From assembly GCA_018894105.1 (NCBI GenBank), contig CM032126.1, forward strand, positions 8,335,001 to 8,399,000: DNA of 64,000 nt, in the 5' to 3' direction. Under the pieces are notes generated by a model, which saw only the letters and a program-made list of their open reading frames with translations, did not search any database and was not told the origin of the DNA. Below, piece by piece: positions 10,571-22,500 of this stretch. Every line of letters begins with the position of its first letter. Within the stretch, counting starts at the first letter, position 1. Source of the DNA: Jacaranda mimosifolia (lineage: Eukaryota > Streptophyta > Magnoliopsida > Lamiales > Bignoniaceae). Made by a program: the position numbers and the translations under genes.

Positions 10571-12620
10571 ATGTCTCCATCAATAGAGGAAAGTGGGGAT
10601 TCTGATGATTCTACCCTTAGCGTAAGCCTAGAGGTGATGAGGGAAACTGAGAAAGGCGTGGTAGATGTGGGGTTGCCTTATTACAAAATGTACCATTCTT
10701 AGATAACCCGGCATAAAAGTACTAGGCTTAGAGAAATAATGGGCATAGCCTCAAAATATATGATAGTTGTTCCCAAGTCCTCGGATCGGCCCCATCTCTC
10801 TCCAGTAGGCTTTCTCTGTTTTTATGTGGAACAAATGTGTGGTGGGTTGCGATTCCCCTTGCCCGAGCTATTTATATTGATTTCGAGGAGCTTGGGCATT
10901 TCTCTTAACCAATTTACACCCAATTCCTTTAGGCTGATGACTGGGTTTATCATTCAGTGTAGGCATCTCCAAATAGAGCCAACCACTGCACTATTCCATT
11001 CCCTCTTTTACCTGAAATCGTTAGGCCCAAGCTTGTTTTACTTTACATCTTGAGAGGATGTGCGCTTTCTATCTAAATATCCCATCTCTTTAAAATATTG
11101 GAAAGAACATTACATGTTTATATCTTCGCCTGAGCCATGGGGATTTCCTACTTCCTAGATAGAATTTATGCACAATGACAGCTCGACCTATAGTAAGCGA
11201 TTTCCTTTCGATAGGTGGCAATCCTTAGATAGGCTCAATATCTATCAACTGCAACTTTCCTACTTGGAAAAACCAGGCTTTCTCTACCATTTCGCCCTGA
11301 GCTCCAAAAATAGAGGAGCTTCCCGAACCATTTGGTATTTACTTGACCTTTAAAAGTATGCTTTTAAAAGTTATTGAACCATGCTTGATAATATTTTTTT
11401 GTGTAGAGTACGTGTCAACCAAGGCATTTTTTTTGGCTGAGGCGACATCTCCTCCTGAGAGACAAAAAATATCGCCCACCTAAGCGATCTAGCGGCGCCG
11501 GCTCTTCTCAAAGGCCACCTGTCGAGGTCCCTTCTAAGAAACGTCCAACACCCTCACCAAAGGCTCTTACTCCAAAGAGGCCCACTCCTCCACCTGCTGT
11601 ACGGACTCTGTTGAGGAAAGCATTCCTGAAGAGCTGAGCTCCTTAACCTTGCACAGGAGTCACCTAAACACATACCTTATGGCTGGCAGCTTGATTCTCA
11701 CTAATACCACACACTCCCTTAGCCGAAATTTTCTGTGGGGCATCTCAACCAGCTCGAATCGACTATTGGTTGACGCTATGCCCTATGATACCCTACGAAA
11801 CCAATTTGCCTCTTTCCTTTCTAAGGTATGTGATGTAGCATTACTTGTTTCAGCCTTGCTTGACTTGATATTGCTATTAACATTTTCCTTTCAGGCTAGC
11901 ATCCTCGCTGGTAGTGTTTTAGCTTGGTGAGAAAGGGAGCAACAACAAGTGGAAGCTGAAAAATAAAAGTTGGCAGCCGAGCTAGCTAAGTTGCATTCTG
12001 AGATGGGTCAGTTCTCCAAGTTGAAGGGCCCACTGTCCTCCTTGCGCGAAAAACATGATGAGCTAGCCTAAGCTTTGTCCAAGTCCGAGGTTAAGGTGGC
12101 CGAGCTACTATCGCAGCAATAGGAAGCACTTGAGAGGGCCAGAGAATAGGGGTGCCGAGAGTGGCGAGACTCCTTCTTTAAAGTGTTTCACGATACTGAG
12201 GAAGGGAAAGCCTTCATAAAGGCTTGCTGCGAGTCCCGTTGGACGGAATTCTTGAGAAGCAATGAGTTTAAGCAGATACTGGTGAAGAAAGCCTTGAAGT
12301 ATTACTACCACAGTATTAATACTTGCGTAGACCAGTTGGAGACCAGAGGAGTGATGAGGCTTGGGCAGTTAGAGGAGAACATTGACTGTATCTATGGGCT
12401 ATATTCCCTTCCGTCAAACTTAAAAGACGACAGAGAGGTCAGCACTGAAGGTGAGGGTGACACAACTGAACCACCATCTCCAGCCGAGCTACCAATCGTG
12501 GTTGAGGTACCTGCTACCACCGAGCCTAATCATCAGCATGACTCTCCTAACACCACGACCGCAGCCGAGATGAATACTCCTAATGCCGCTACGGATCTTC
12601 CTGCCCCTCTATCCTCTTGA
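10571..12620 (+). pseudogene. Antisense (plus-strand) gene of element 1, putative 'gypsy-type transposase' family
   Basis: The frame opens at 10571 with an acidic Ser/Asp-rich N-terminus (MSPSIEESGDSDDS). It continues with SPVGFLCFYVEQMCGGLRFPLP (about residues 75-96), LNQFTPNSFRL, YWKEHYMF and PEPWGF. These features resemble the plant domain often called putative gypsy-type transposon (Transposase_28). In-frame stops near 10700, 11051 and 11159 break it. A later part (about 11900-12620) has a heptad-like coiled coil, then the open frame 12183-12620 (KAFIKACCESRWTEFLRS...) ending in an acidic, Pro/Thr-rich tail. At least one intron lies around 11390-11900. Position between pol and 3' LTR, antisense, matches known Tat elements. 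The molecular function is not known. Confidence 0.6.
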
Positions 12621-12789
12621 GGATATTATCAGAATAGCTAGAACTCTAGAAGCCAATTTGTTATAGGCTATGTTTTGCTTATTTTGCATGTACTAAGGCA
12701 GATATGCCTGCTGAAAGGTAGCTTTTTGTATCTCTCTAAATGAAAAACTGTAACGAATTATTGAGACTTCTTTTGCTGTCCCATATTAC

Positions 12790-13385
12790 TTGTTAAAAGT
12801 ACGTCCGAGCTAACTGTAGACTTTTTTTTTCGGACAGCCCATCCAAGCTGCTTGCCTTGAGAGCATTCGCTCTTTGGTAACTCATTCAAGCTATCTATGT
12901 TGAGAACATTCATTCTTTTATAGCCCAACCGAGTTGTTTTCCTTGAGAACATTCATTCTTTAATAGCTTAGTCGAGTTGTTTGTGAATGTTCTTTGATAG
13001 CTCAGTCGAGCTATTTTCCTTGAGAACATTCGTTCTTTGATAGCTCAGCCGAGCTAATTTTGCTTTTGCATTTGCCATTTTTTTTTCTTGGAGATTCGTC
13101 CTTTACTTAGCTCATTCAAGCTGAGTTTGCTTTGGCATTTGCCACTTTTTTGCTTGGACATTCATCTTTTGCTGGTTAGCTAATCCGAGCTGATTTCAGT
13201 TGGACATCGTCCTTTGCTGGTTAGCTCATCCGAGCCTACTTTGCTTTGGCATTTGCCACTTTTTTGCTTGGACATTCGTCCTTTGCTAGTTAGTTCATCC
13301 GAGCTGATTTTGTTTTGGCATTTGCCCCTTAGACATTCGTCCCTTGCTAGTTGGCTCATCCGAGCTAATACACTTTGCATGAGAG
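12790..13385. repeat. Two families of tandem repeats downstream of element 1 pol
   Basis: At 12840-13060 a roughly 50-bp unit built on TTGAGAACATTCGTTCTTTGATAGCTCAGCCGAGCT-like words repeats about five times. At 13060-13385 a roughly 60-75-bp unit with TTTGGCATTTGCCACTT and GGACATTCGTCCTTTGCT repeats about four to five times. The block lies between the pol stop (13510) and the 3' end of the antisense gene (12620). Confidence 0.75.
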
Positions 13386-13509
13386 AAAAGGACTTTGGCT
13401 TTCAAAAGCAACTTACAAGATCAATTTAAGCAAAACAAAACTCAACATAACTGATCATGCGAAAGAAACTTCAGGATAGAAACTAAATGTAAATTTCAAC
13501 GAAATAGGA

Positions 13510-14600
13510 TTACATGTAAAAACTTCTGAGGTTATGCACATTCCACGGCCGAGCTGCTTTCTTTCCTTCTAGCATCTCCAGCTCGTGCGCTTCTCCCCTC
13601 AGCACTCTGTCACCTTGTAAGGTCCCTCCCAATTAGGTCCCAACTTTCCTACATTTCCTGATGCATCAGCTCTCCTTAGTACCCAATCTCCCACTTGAAA
13701 ACTGCGAGGTTGAATCCTTCTGTTGAAAGTGATTTACATCCTTTGCTTATACTTGGCCATCTTAAGGCAGGCATTTTCTCTCTTCTCCTCTATCATATCT
13801 AAAGAAATCTTAAGTAGCTCGTCATTTCCATCAAGATCATATGACAATACTCGATGAGATTCTATCCCGATTTCTGCTGGGATTAAAGCATCCACGCCGT
13901 AAACCATATTGAATGGTGTTTCTCCTGTGGCCTCTTTTGGTGTAGTTCGATGTGCACACAACACACTAGGAAGTTCATCCACCCATCCACCACTTGCCTA
14001 ACTCAACCTTTTCTTCAAACCCTTAAGCAATTCTTGGTTAATAACCTTCGTTTGCCTATTGGTTTGTAGATGAGCTACTGCACTGAAACACTGCATTATT
14101 TTAATCTCCTTACATAGGCTTGTACTTTAGCTTCTTGAAAATGTCTTCCATTATCCGAGACCAATTCTCTAGGGATACCATATCGACATACTATATTCGT
14201 CCATAGAAACTTGAGTACTTCGTTCTCAGTTATTTTGGCTAATAGCTCTGCTTCCACCCATTTGCTAACACAATCCACAGCGACCAACAAAAACTTCCTT
14301 TGCTCAGCTGCAGCTAGGAAAGGACCCACGATATCCATTCCCCATTTTATGAAAAGGTATAGAGAACTCATAGCATGCATCGGCTCAGCAGGCACATGGC
14401 TAACTTGAGCATACCTCTGGCATTTGTCACATTTTTTCACAAACTCCCCTGCATCAGCTCGGACAATAGGTCAGAAGTATCTAGCTCGGATAGCCTTGGA
14501 GGCTAAGGCTACCCCTCCCAAATGATTTCCACAAAACCTTTCATGGATATCACTTAGGATATATTCTCCTTCTTGATGAGACAAGCATCACAACAATAGA
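13510..14600 (-). pseudogene. pol of element 1: integrase domain
   Basis: Integrase would insert the cDNA into chromosomes. On the minus strand, 14440-14096 has the zinc-binding tail (KKCDKCQRYAQ), the core start WGMDIVGPF with the first catalytic Asp, and LVSDNGRHF with the second. 13982-13734 carries the LCAHRTTPKEATGETPFNMVYG region downstream of the catalytic Glu. The protein ends with PWNVHNLRSFYM and a stop at 13510-13512. The segment carrying the third acidic residue is interrupted around 13983-14095 by stops. It is non-functional. Confidence 0.85.
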
Positions 14601-14789
14601 TGAGAAAATCCCCTCTTATATAAAAACCCGTTTACAACAATGAATCTGCCAGCTCGTACACGCAATTTGTGATCAGCCTCTGCATGATCCCCCTACAGGT
14701 ATCGTAGGATCGGTGTTCGCCAATCTTGACCCCCTTGTACCAATGAGAACTTCTGCTTCAAGACTTCATTTATCCAACTCCTAGATAGT

Positions 14790-15600
14790 TATTTGCCAGG
14801 TACCACATTCAGTCATGGAGTTAACTATCTTCTCTATGTAATCGGCCTTCCTATTCTCTTCGCGGGGGATCTATATCACGTGCAGCTCGGCCACTACTAT
14901 CTCAGCTTATCCATTAACTACAAGTATCTAGTCATCCTTGATTCCTTAGCCTCATACTATCTCTCAATCTACTTTACTACCAATTGTGAATCAGTGAATC
15001 CTTGGACATGTCTAGCTCCACTCTATATAGCCATCTTGATTCTCAATACCATCGCTTCATATTTTACCTCATTGTTTGAATCCCTGAAGTGAAATTTCAC
15101 TGCAAACTACTTCGCATCCCCTTTTGGATTAATAACTACTATTCCAGCCCCACTACCACCCTGTCCTAATGACCCATCGACATACACTAGCCATACGCCC
15201 TCATCCTCTGTCATAGGCACATCAACCATAAAATTTGCTAAGGCCTATGCTTGTATGGCATTCTTAGGGGCATACCTTATGTCATACTCTCCCAACTCTA
15301 CTGCCCACTTGACCAACCTTCCTGCCACATCAGCTTTTCCTAAGGTTTGCTTCAAAGGGTGGTTAGTACGCACAACTATAGGATGAGATAAGAAGTAAGG
15401 CCTTAACCTTTGCGTTGTGACCACCAAAGCTAGTGCCATCTTTTCAATTTTTGGGTTTCTCAGCTTTGTTGCGTACAAGATTTTGTTGACACAATACACT
15501 GGTCTTTGACTTGATCCATCCTCCTTAACAAGCGCCGAGCTAATTGCTCGCTCAGCCGCAGCCAAATAAAATAGAGAATCTCCCTAGGTGCAGGCTTTGT
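14790..15600 (-). pseudogene. pol of element 1: RNase H plus second (archaeal-like) RNase H
   Basis: The first RNase H is at 15565-15245. It includes IEKMALALVVTTQRLRPYF, HPIVVRTNHPLKQTL and GRLVKWAVELGEYDI, the usual connection and RNase H features. Downstream on the same strand (about 15240-14800) a second domain reads VYVDGSLGQGGSGAGIVVI and NNEVKYEAMVLRIKMA, then FTDSQLVVK. These are the first Asp, the Glu and the later Asp of an RNase HI fold. Two RNase H copies in tandem define the Tat clade (Ogre/Retand relatives). Stops lie within the second domain. Confidence 0.85.
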
Positions 15601-16065
15601 TAACAAGGGCAGCTCGGCTAGGTAGGATTTCAACTCGTCGAAAGCGTGTTGCACTATTTCCCTCCACTCGAATTCCCTTGCCTTTCGTAGTATTTCGAAA
15701 AAATGAAGACTTCTATCTGCAAAGCGAGATATAAACCTGTTCAGAGAGGTTATCCTTCTTGTTAACCTTTGCACCTCATTAACATTTCTGCATGGACTCA
15801 TTTCCATAATGGCTCCGATCGTTTGTGGATTTACCTCTATCCCTATTTCTATCGCGAGATAACCTAGAAACTTTCCTTCCTTAACTCCAAAAGCGCATTT
15901 CTCTAGGTTGAGTTCCATTCCATACTTGCACAATGTTTCAAAGGTCTCTTTCAAGTCGCCCACATGGTCAGCTGGGCTTACGCTCCTTATCAGCATGTCA
16001 TCAACGTACACCTCTACATTCCGACCGATCTGATGTTTAAACATGTGGTCCACCAGCCTCTGATA

Positions 16066-18142
16066 TAGGGTTGTACATTCGGTTTTTTCAAATGTAAAAC
16101 TGAAACCGAACCATTTTTTGTTTTCTTTTTTTTTTTTTTTTCAGTTTTTTGGTTTTTTTTCGGTTTTTTGGTTTTGGTTAAAATCGAATTGAAAAGAAAA
16201 AAAAACTTAATTTTTTTTCCAAGAAAGTGTTATAAAAGTTTGTATGACAAAAGTAAGTTAGTTTAATTAAAATTTTGAATTGGGTAACTTATTCTTTTAG
16301 TGCCAAAAAAATTATTTGATAAAAGTATATTGATAAAAATATTTGTTTTTAGGTAAAAAAAAATTGATTTAGATTACTTTTTTTTGTATATTGAAAATAT
16401 TTGTTTTGATAAAATTATAATTTATCTATTCTAAACAAATACATTTAAAATATTATAAATTTAAGAAGATAAATAAATATTTTAATTATTTTATGTTATA
16501 AAAATTTTAGCATACACATTGTTTAGAATAAAATTGCTAGCTTATAATCGTCAAGGCAGATCCACGCGATTTTTGTATATTCAAACCTTAACTGCTAAGA
16601 TCGAATAGCAAATTAAATCTTAAACTCAATCTACTAAAGTTAAATAGCTAATTGATCCAATGACATCATAATATAGATTGCGGATTTGTAATTTTTGTTA
16701 TAACCTTATTAAATCATCATTTCTAAAAGATAATTATGAAATATTGATAAAATTTGTATCCAAACTATCTTTTTTATGTTGAATTCTCCAATTTATCCTT
16801 CAAACTATATTGTCAATTTTTGTTGTTGAAATAATTAAAATGACAAATTATGTAAATGAACAAAAATAACTTCTATTTTAGATACAAAATGGTCTTTGTT
16901 ATTATAATAATATAAATAAAATCTTTATTGGTCAGCAGATACAATACAGTACTAGTACTACCACAAGAATTGCCGAATAGGATTCAATCCCTTATGTCTT
17001 AGTTTGCAATTTAGGTTGAAATTTCAATTTTACTCATTAACATACCCTATAATATATATAAGTTTAATTAATTAATTAATTTTCTTTTAATATAACATTT
17101 TTTGCTGTTCAAATCATAATCATCTATTTTTTTATATGTAACGTGTATTAGTTCATATAATAAAAAAATTATGCAATTCTACCATTTGAGTTTAGAAAAA
17201 AAATATCATTTTTGTTCTCTTTGTATTATAACTATTCATGTTTTTATATGTCATATATTAATATCTATATTATTTATAAAACATAGGGTTTTTAATAACT
17301 ATTTTGACATATTATTTACATATTTTTTTCTCAATTATTTCACTTTATCAAAAAAAAAAATTATTTATCCCAAAAATTTAAAAATACATTAACATTTACA
17401 TTATTTAAAAATTTATATTTATTTATCTTAAGACTTAAAAAATTTAATAAAAAATGTGAAATAAAACTTAAACTAGTAGTGATTGAATATTATATTTATT
17501 CATGTTTTTATACGTCATATATTAATATCTATATTATTTATAAAACATAGGGTTTTTAATAACTATTTTGACATATTATTTACTTCTTTTTTTCTCAATT
17601 ATTTCACTTTATCAAAAAAAAAATTATTTATCCCAAAAATTTAAAAATACGTTAACATTTACATTATTTAAAATTTTATATTTATTTATCTTAAGACTTA
17701 AAAAATTTAATAAAAAATGTGAAATAAAACTTAAACTAGTTGTGATTGAATATTATAACTATTCATGTTTTTATACGTCATATATTAATATCTATATTAT
17801 TTATAAAACATAGGGTTTTTAATAACTATTTTGACATATTATTTACTTCTTTTTTTCTCAATTATTTCACTTTATCAAAAAAAAATTATTTATCCCAAAA
17901 ATTTAAAAATACATTAACATTTACATTATTTAAAAATTTATATTTATTTATCTTAAGACTTAAAAAAATTAATAAAAAATGTGAAATAAAACTTAAACTG
18001 GTAGTGATTGAATAATAAAATTTTGTATATAAAAAAAATAAAAATAAAAATTCAGTAAACAGAATTTTTTTGAAATGAAAAACAGAAAACCAAACCGAAC
18101 TAGTTCGGTTCGGTCGGTTTCGATTTTTTTTTAACACCCCTA
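16066..18142. mobile_element. Non-autonomous hAT transposon (2077 bp) in the RT domain
   Basis: It is flanked by perfect 8-bp duplications CTCTGATA (16058-16065 and 18143-18150). Ends read TAGGGTTGT on the left and TAGGGGTGT (reverse complement) on the right. Subterminal ACCGAACC/CGGTTCGG words are present on both sides, as in many plant hATs. The interior is AT-rich and has no transposase. Its middle is a triple tandem repeat. It probably moved using transposase from another copy. Confidence 0.92.
17224..18017. repeat. Three tandem copies of a ~264-bp unit inside the small hAT element
   Basis: The word CATGTTTTTATA recurs at 17237, 17501 and 17764, giving periods of 264 and 263 bp. Copies differ at few positions (for example ATATGTC versus ATACGTC). 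The open frames in it are by-products of low GC, not genes. Confidence 0.92.
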
Positions 18143-18839
18143 CTCTGATATGTGGCCCCTACATTCTTAAGACTGAAGGGTATGATCAAGTAACAATAAG
18201 TTTCTTGAGAAGTAATAAAGCTTACCCACTTATGGTCCTCCAAGCTGAGAGGGATCTGATGATATCCTTGCGAAGCATCCATCATGCTGAGCAGCTCGCA
18301 CCCAGAAGTGGAATCTACTAACAAGTTGATCCTAGGTAGAGGATAAAAGTCTTTTGGGCAAGCCTTGTTTAAATCTCTAAAGTTTATACACACTCTCCAC
18401 TTGTGTGCGTGCTTCGGTACCAATACCACATTAGAAATCCATTTTGGGAATTAGATTTCCACAATATGCCCAATGTCCACTAGCTTTTCCACCTCTTGCT
18501 GAATAATGCGGTCTTTTTCAAAGACAAAGTGTCTCCTCTTTTGCTTGACTGGCTTAGCAGTAGGGTCAACATTGAGCCTGTGCTCAACTATGCTTGGATC
18601 CATCCCTGTAAGATCCTTAACAGAAAAGGCAAAAATATCTATATATTCCTTTAATGCAGTAATAAGTTCTACCTTTAAATCTGTCTCGAGGTGAGAGATT
18701 ATCCACCTAACCTTGCTAGGATCTCCTAGCACCAATTCTATGGATAAGAGCGTTTTCTCTGGTTCAAGCCTTTGTTTTCTTCTGCCCGCAGGGGTACACT
18801 TAAACCATTCTGTCTCTGTTTGTGCACAACATTATCATC

Positions 18840-19300
18840 CTTATGACATTATTTCCTAATCACATCAACATAACACTTCCTGGACGCATACTGATCCCCC
18901 ACTACTTCCCTTACCATTCTCCCCACAATGTACTTCAACTTCATATGGTATGGGGAAGCCACCGCCTGGAAGAGATGTAGCATGGGCCTGCCAAAAATCA
19001 CATTATATGCAGAATGAGCGTCAACTACTAAAAAATTTACCATACAGGTCTTTCGATGCATTCCCGTTCATAAAGAAACGGGCAAAGAAATTTGTCCATT
19101 AGGTCTGACTACTTCTCCTAAAAACCTAAAAAGTAATGTCTCCACAAGCTCCAACATAGTGTTCTCCAAATCCATTTTCCAGAAAGCATCATAGAATAAA
19201 ATGTCGGCCTAGCTGCCACAGTCAATGAAAATGTGTGCCATTTCAAAATTGACGATCATAGCCGTGATAACTAGAGCATCCTAGTGAGGTAGATGCAGGG
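18840..19300 (-). pseudogene. pol of element 1: aspartic protease
   Basis: The minus strand gives IFIDCGS at about 19207-19227, the place of the D-T/S-G active site (here D-C-G), followed by a stop and ADILFYDAF. The C-terminal part, 19061-18849, has FLVVDAHSAYNVIFGRP and YHMKLKYIV, which are typical of the end of plant gypsy proteases. This cleaves Gag-Pol in active elements. Stops and the odd Cys make it inactive. Confidence 0.75.
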
Positions 19301-19502
19301 CTCTTAGGTCATCCGGTCCGAACTGAATAACGGGGAGGTCATACTATTGGAGATAGCAGCTACCTCCACACTTCTGTGTGCTGCAGCTCTGGCTCTCGCC
19401 CTCCTATCTCGGTGGGTATCCCCTTCTGTGGGTCCTCCAGAAATCATTTGAATCACTCCCTTGATCCCATTTCTGGTGTTTTACTCCCCATCAGGTTAAC
19501 GC

Positions 19503-22500
19503 TAGGGGTGTCAATTCATGCGGGTTGGGTGGGTTTGGGTTGGGTTGAGGTAGGGGCATAACATAAAAATACCAAATCCAAACCCAACTCAATCCGATGT
19601 TAAACCCAAAAGGCTCAACCGTAACCTGACCTACAAAATTTCGTGTCAGGTTCGGATTGACTTGATTTTTAATCAGGTCACCTAACAACCTGATAAACCC
19701 GACCCGAACCCGACCCAACCTGATCTATTTATTTTATTTTTCATATTTATAAATCCCGACATCATAATTGAGTAAAAATTTAATCTACAATAAAATCTAA
19801 AACTTGACATAATAATTGAGGTCTAAGAAACATAATAACTCGTCATGTGCAAATACAAAAAAATAACAACTCTGATGACAAACATCAAATGATCAAAATG
19901 CATAATTAACTATAAAATAGTGGAAATTAAAGTCAAAAGACAAAAACATATCGAATTCTTCATGAAAATCCGAAATCTTCTTTGCACTTGTAGCTAGTTT
20001 CCTCCATAATTCAAATCTCAAAACTCCACAAACTGACAAAAGAAACCTTGAAACAACATTAAGAAAGAAAATAAATTAGTAACTAACTAAACAATCATAG
20101 GGCTAAAAATTAGAAAACTTTTTAAATATTTGGTGTGACCTGTGACGAACAATAAATGACTTACTTTTCATTTCAATGTCAAATATTGATAATGTTAGTA
20201 GAAGCATCAGTTGCAGTGCTTGAATGGTCATCATTAACACTTCCTAACATATCTATTACATTCTCAGTCAAGTCATCCAATCTCACATCATTTGTTCCTA
20301 CAAAAAAGAATACAAAGGTTAAAAATAACAAAATATTAGTAAAATAAATCATAAACAATGAAATCAATAAATCATTTACCTTTCTACCCAAATAACCAAT
20401 CTCTACAACATATCAATGCCTCAACAACATCAGGCTTCATTGCACTATGATATTGGTCAAGTATCCTACCACCTGTGCTAAAAGCCGACTCAGAGGCAAC
20501 TATAGAAATCGGAACAGCCAAGATATCTCTTGCCATTTGGGCAAGCTCAGGATACCTAAACTGATGAGCCTTCCAATATGCAAGAATGTCAAATTTAGCC
20601 AACCTGTAAAGCTTTGGTTCTTCCAAATGGAGCTCTAATTGATTCTTTTGAGGAATAAACTCTGAACTTGAAAAGAAGTCATACTCCTAAATCATAAATA
20701 AAATGTATGAGTGCACTTCCAAAAGCTAATAACAAATATTATGTTAAATCTAAAAAATAACCTAAAAAGAAGTTAAATATATTAAAAAATATATAATTTG
20801 AATATAAAAATAATAAAATAATGTATTTACCTTCAAAACATTCATAGAAAGTGTACCTCCAGTAGAACAAGCATTATCATCAAATGTAGAATGAGAACTC
20901 AAAGATGCACATGCACTACTAATACCCATCTTGCAAGCATTGCGCATGTATTCCTCAAACAAAAAATTCAATTTGCTCTTTACCTCCCTTAACTTATTAT
21001 TGTCAGGCCCGTAGAGTTTATTGTAACTCCACTCAACAAACTGCATCTTATACCTCAAATCAAATATCACAGCAATAGCAAATAAAATATTATAATCCTT
21101 CCAATATTTGTCAAATTTCTCAAACATTTGAGTCGCCATTGATCTCAAGAAAACATCATCACTTCTCAACTCCTAACTCTATGTAAACTCAACTATAAAG
21201 ACTGCTAGAAAGTATAAGTTTGCAGTGGGATATTTCACTCCAGAAAACATATTAGTGGTCTCATAGAAAACCTCAAAGAATTTGCAAATTTTCTCAACTT
21301 TCCCCTACTCTTCAATAGATGGACAATGCGTGAAATTGGAACCAGTCAATCTCAAATGATTAAAAGCACGACGGTAGTACATAGCACTAGAAAGCATTAA
21401 ATAGGTCGAATTCTATCTGGTAGGAACATCTTGCCTTGAACCTTTTTTAGAATCTAGTGAAGTGTTGGCAACAGATTCTACGAACTTTTGCTTTCTTACT
21501 TGACTACCTTTAACATATTTCACACATTCACGAACTTTCTCAACAGAGCTATCAATTTTTTTCAAACCTTCTTGCACAATTAAATTAAGAATATGTGCAC
21601 AACAACGAACATGTAGAAACTGACCTCCACCCACCAATGAACATTTTACAGCAAGTTGATCTCTCAAATAATCAACAAATACATCATTTGCAGTAGCATT
21701 GTCTAAAGTGATTGTGAAAACCTTTTTAGCAATACCCCAACCAGCTAACAAACCACTAATTTTATCACACAATGCAATTCTAGAGTGAGGTGGCGGCATA
21801 TAAGAAAAATTAATTATCCTCTTTTACAGCAACCAATCAGAATCAATAAAGTGTGTAGTCAAACAAACATAACCATCAATCGCAATAGATGTCCATAAAT
21901 CTGAAGTGAAACAAATTTTTCCTGGGCATGAACGCAACTCGTGAGCAAGCCTATTCATTTCATTTTTATGCATCTTAAGAATATCAGCCCTAGTTGTATT
22001 CCTAGTGAAGTGGCACACTTGTGGTTCCAAATAAGTAAAGACAGATCTAATAGCCTCATATTCCACAAATTGAAACGGCAATTCATGCTTCACAATAGCC
22101 AAAACTAGTAACTCTCTAAATTTTTCTTGGTTAAACTTTTGTGATCAGATAGTAAAGGCTTTATCATTTTGTTCTATTGAGCATTGAGCAATATTACGAG
22201 TTTTCTGCCTAGGGCATTGTTTTTGTATGTGACATTGCAAGTTACCTGTACCCATTCTACTATCAGCACAATAAGTTGCTCCACATGCTTTACACTTACA
22301 ACATTGTACCTCATCATTTTTGCGAGGAAGCAAATCAAAATATTGCCACTACTTTGATTTGAGTTGCCTTTTACGCTTGCCATGTCCCGAGGGCTGATCA
22401 TAAGAAAAAGCAACTGAATTAGCTCCTACAACCGAGGGTAACTCATGAGCATCCCCTTTGTGTTCTTCATCTTCAATATCAATATCAATAGGTTCAACAG

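Larger units (their letters stand above)
15600..18740 (-). pseudogene. pol of element 1: reverse transcriptase, split by a hAT transposon
   Basis: The N-terminal half (18735-18151) holds LNVDPTAKPVKQKRR, NVVLVPKHAHKWRVCINFRDLNKACP and SMMDASQGYHQI. One stop sits just before the FPKWI segment. The frame then runs into the hAT insertion and resumes at 16057. The catalytic YVDDM is at about 15994-16008, followed by LNLEKCAFGV and FLGYL. Removing 16066-18142 and one copy of the 8-bp duplication restores the sense of the reading ATYQ-RLVDHMF at the junction. The RT catalytic residues themselves are unchanged. Confidence 0.9.

Noticed and set aside
12830..13400. Regularly spaced repeats that might suggest a CRISPR-like array
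   Set aside because: Units are directly adjacent, diverged and lie in a plant retrotransposon; there are no unique spacers or cas genes.
17171..18137. Several open frames of 70-90 residues rich in Phe, Tyr, Ile, Lys
   Set aside because: They are translations of the AT-rich 264-bp tandem repeat in the small hAT and have no family motif.
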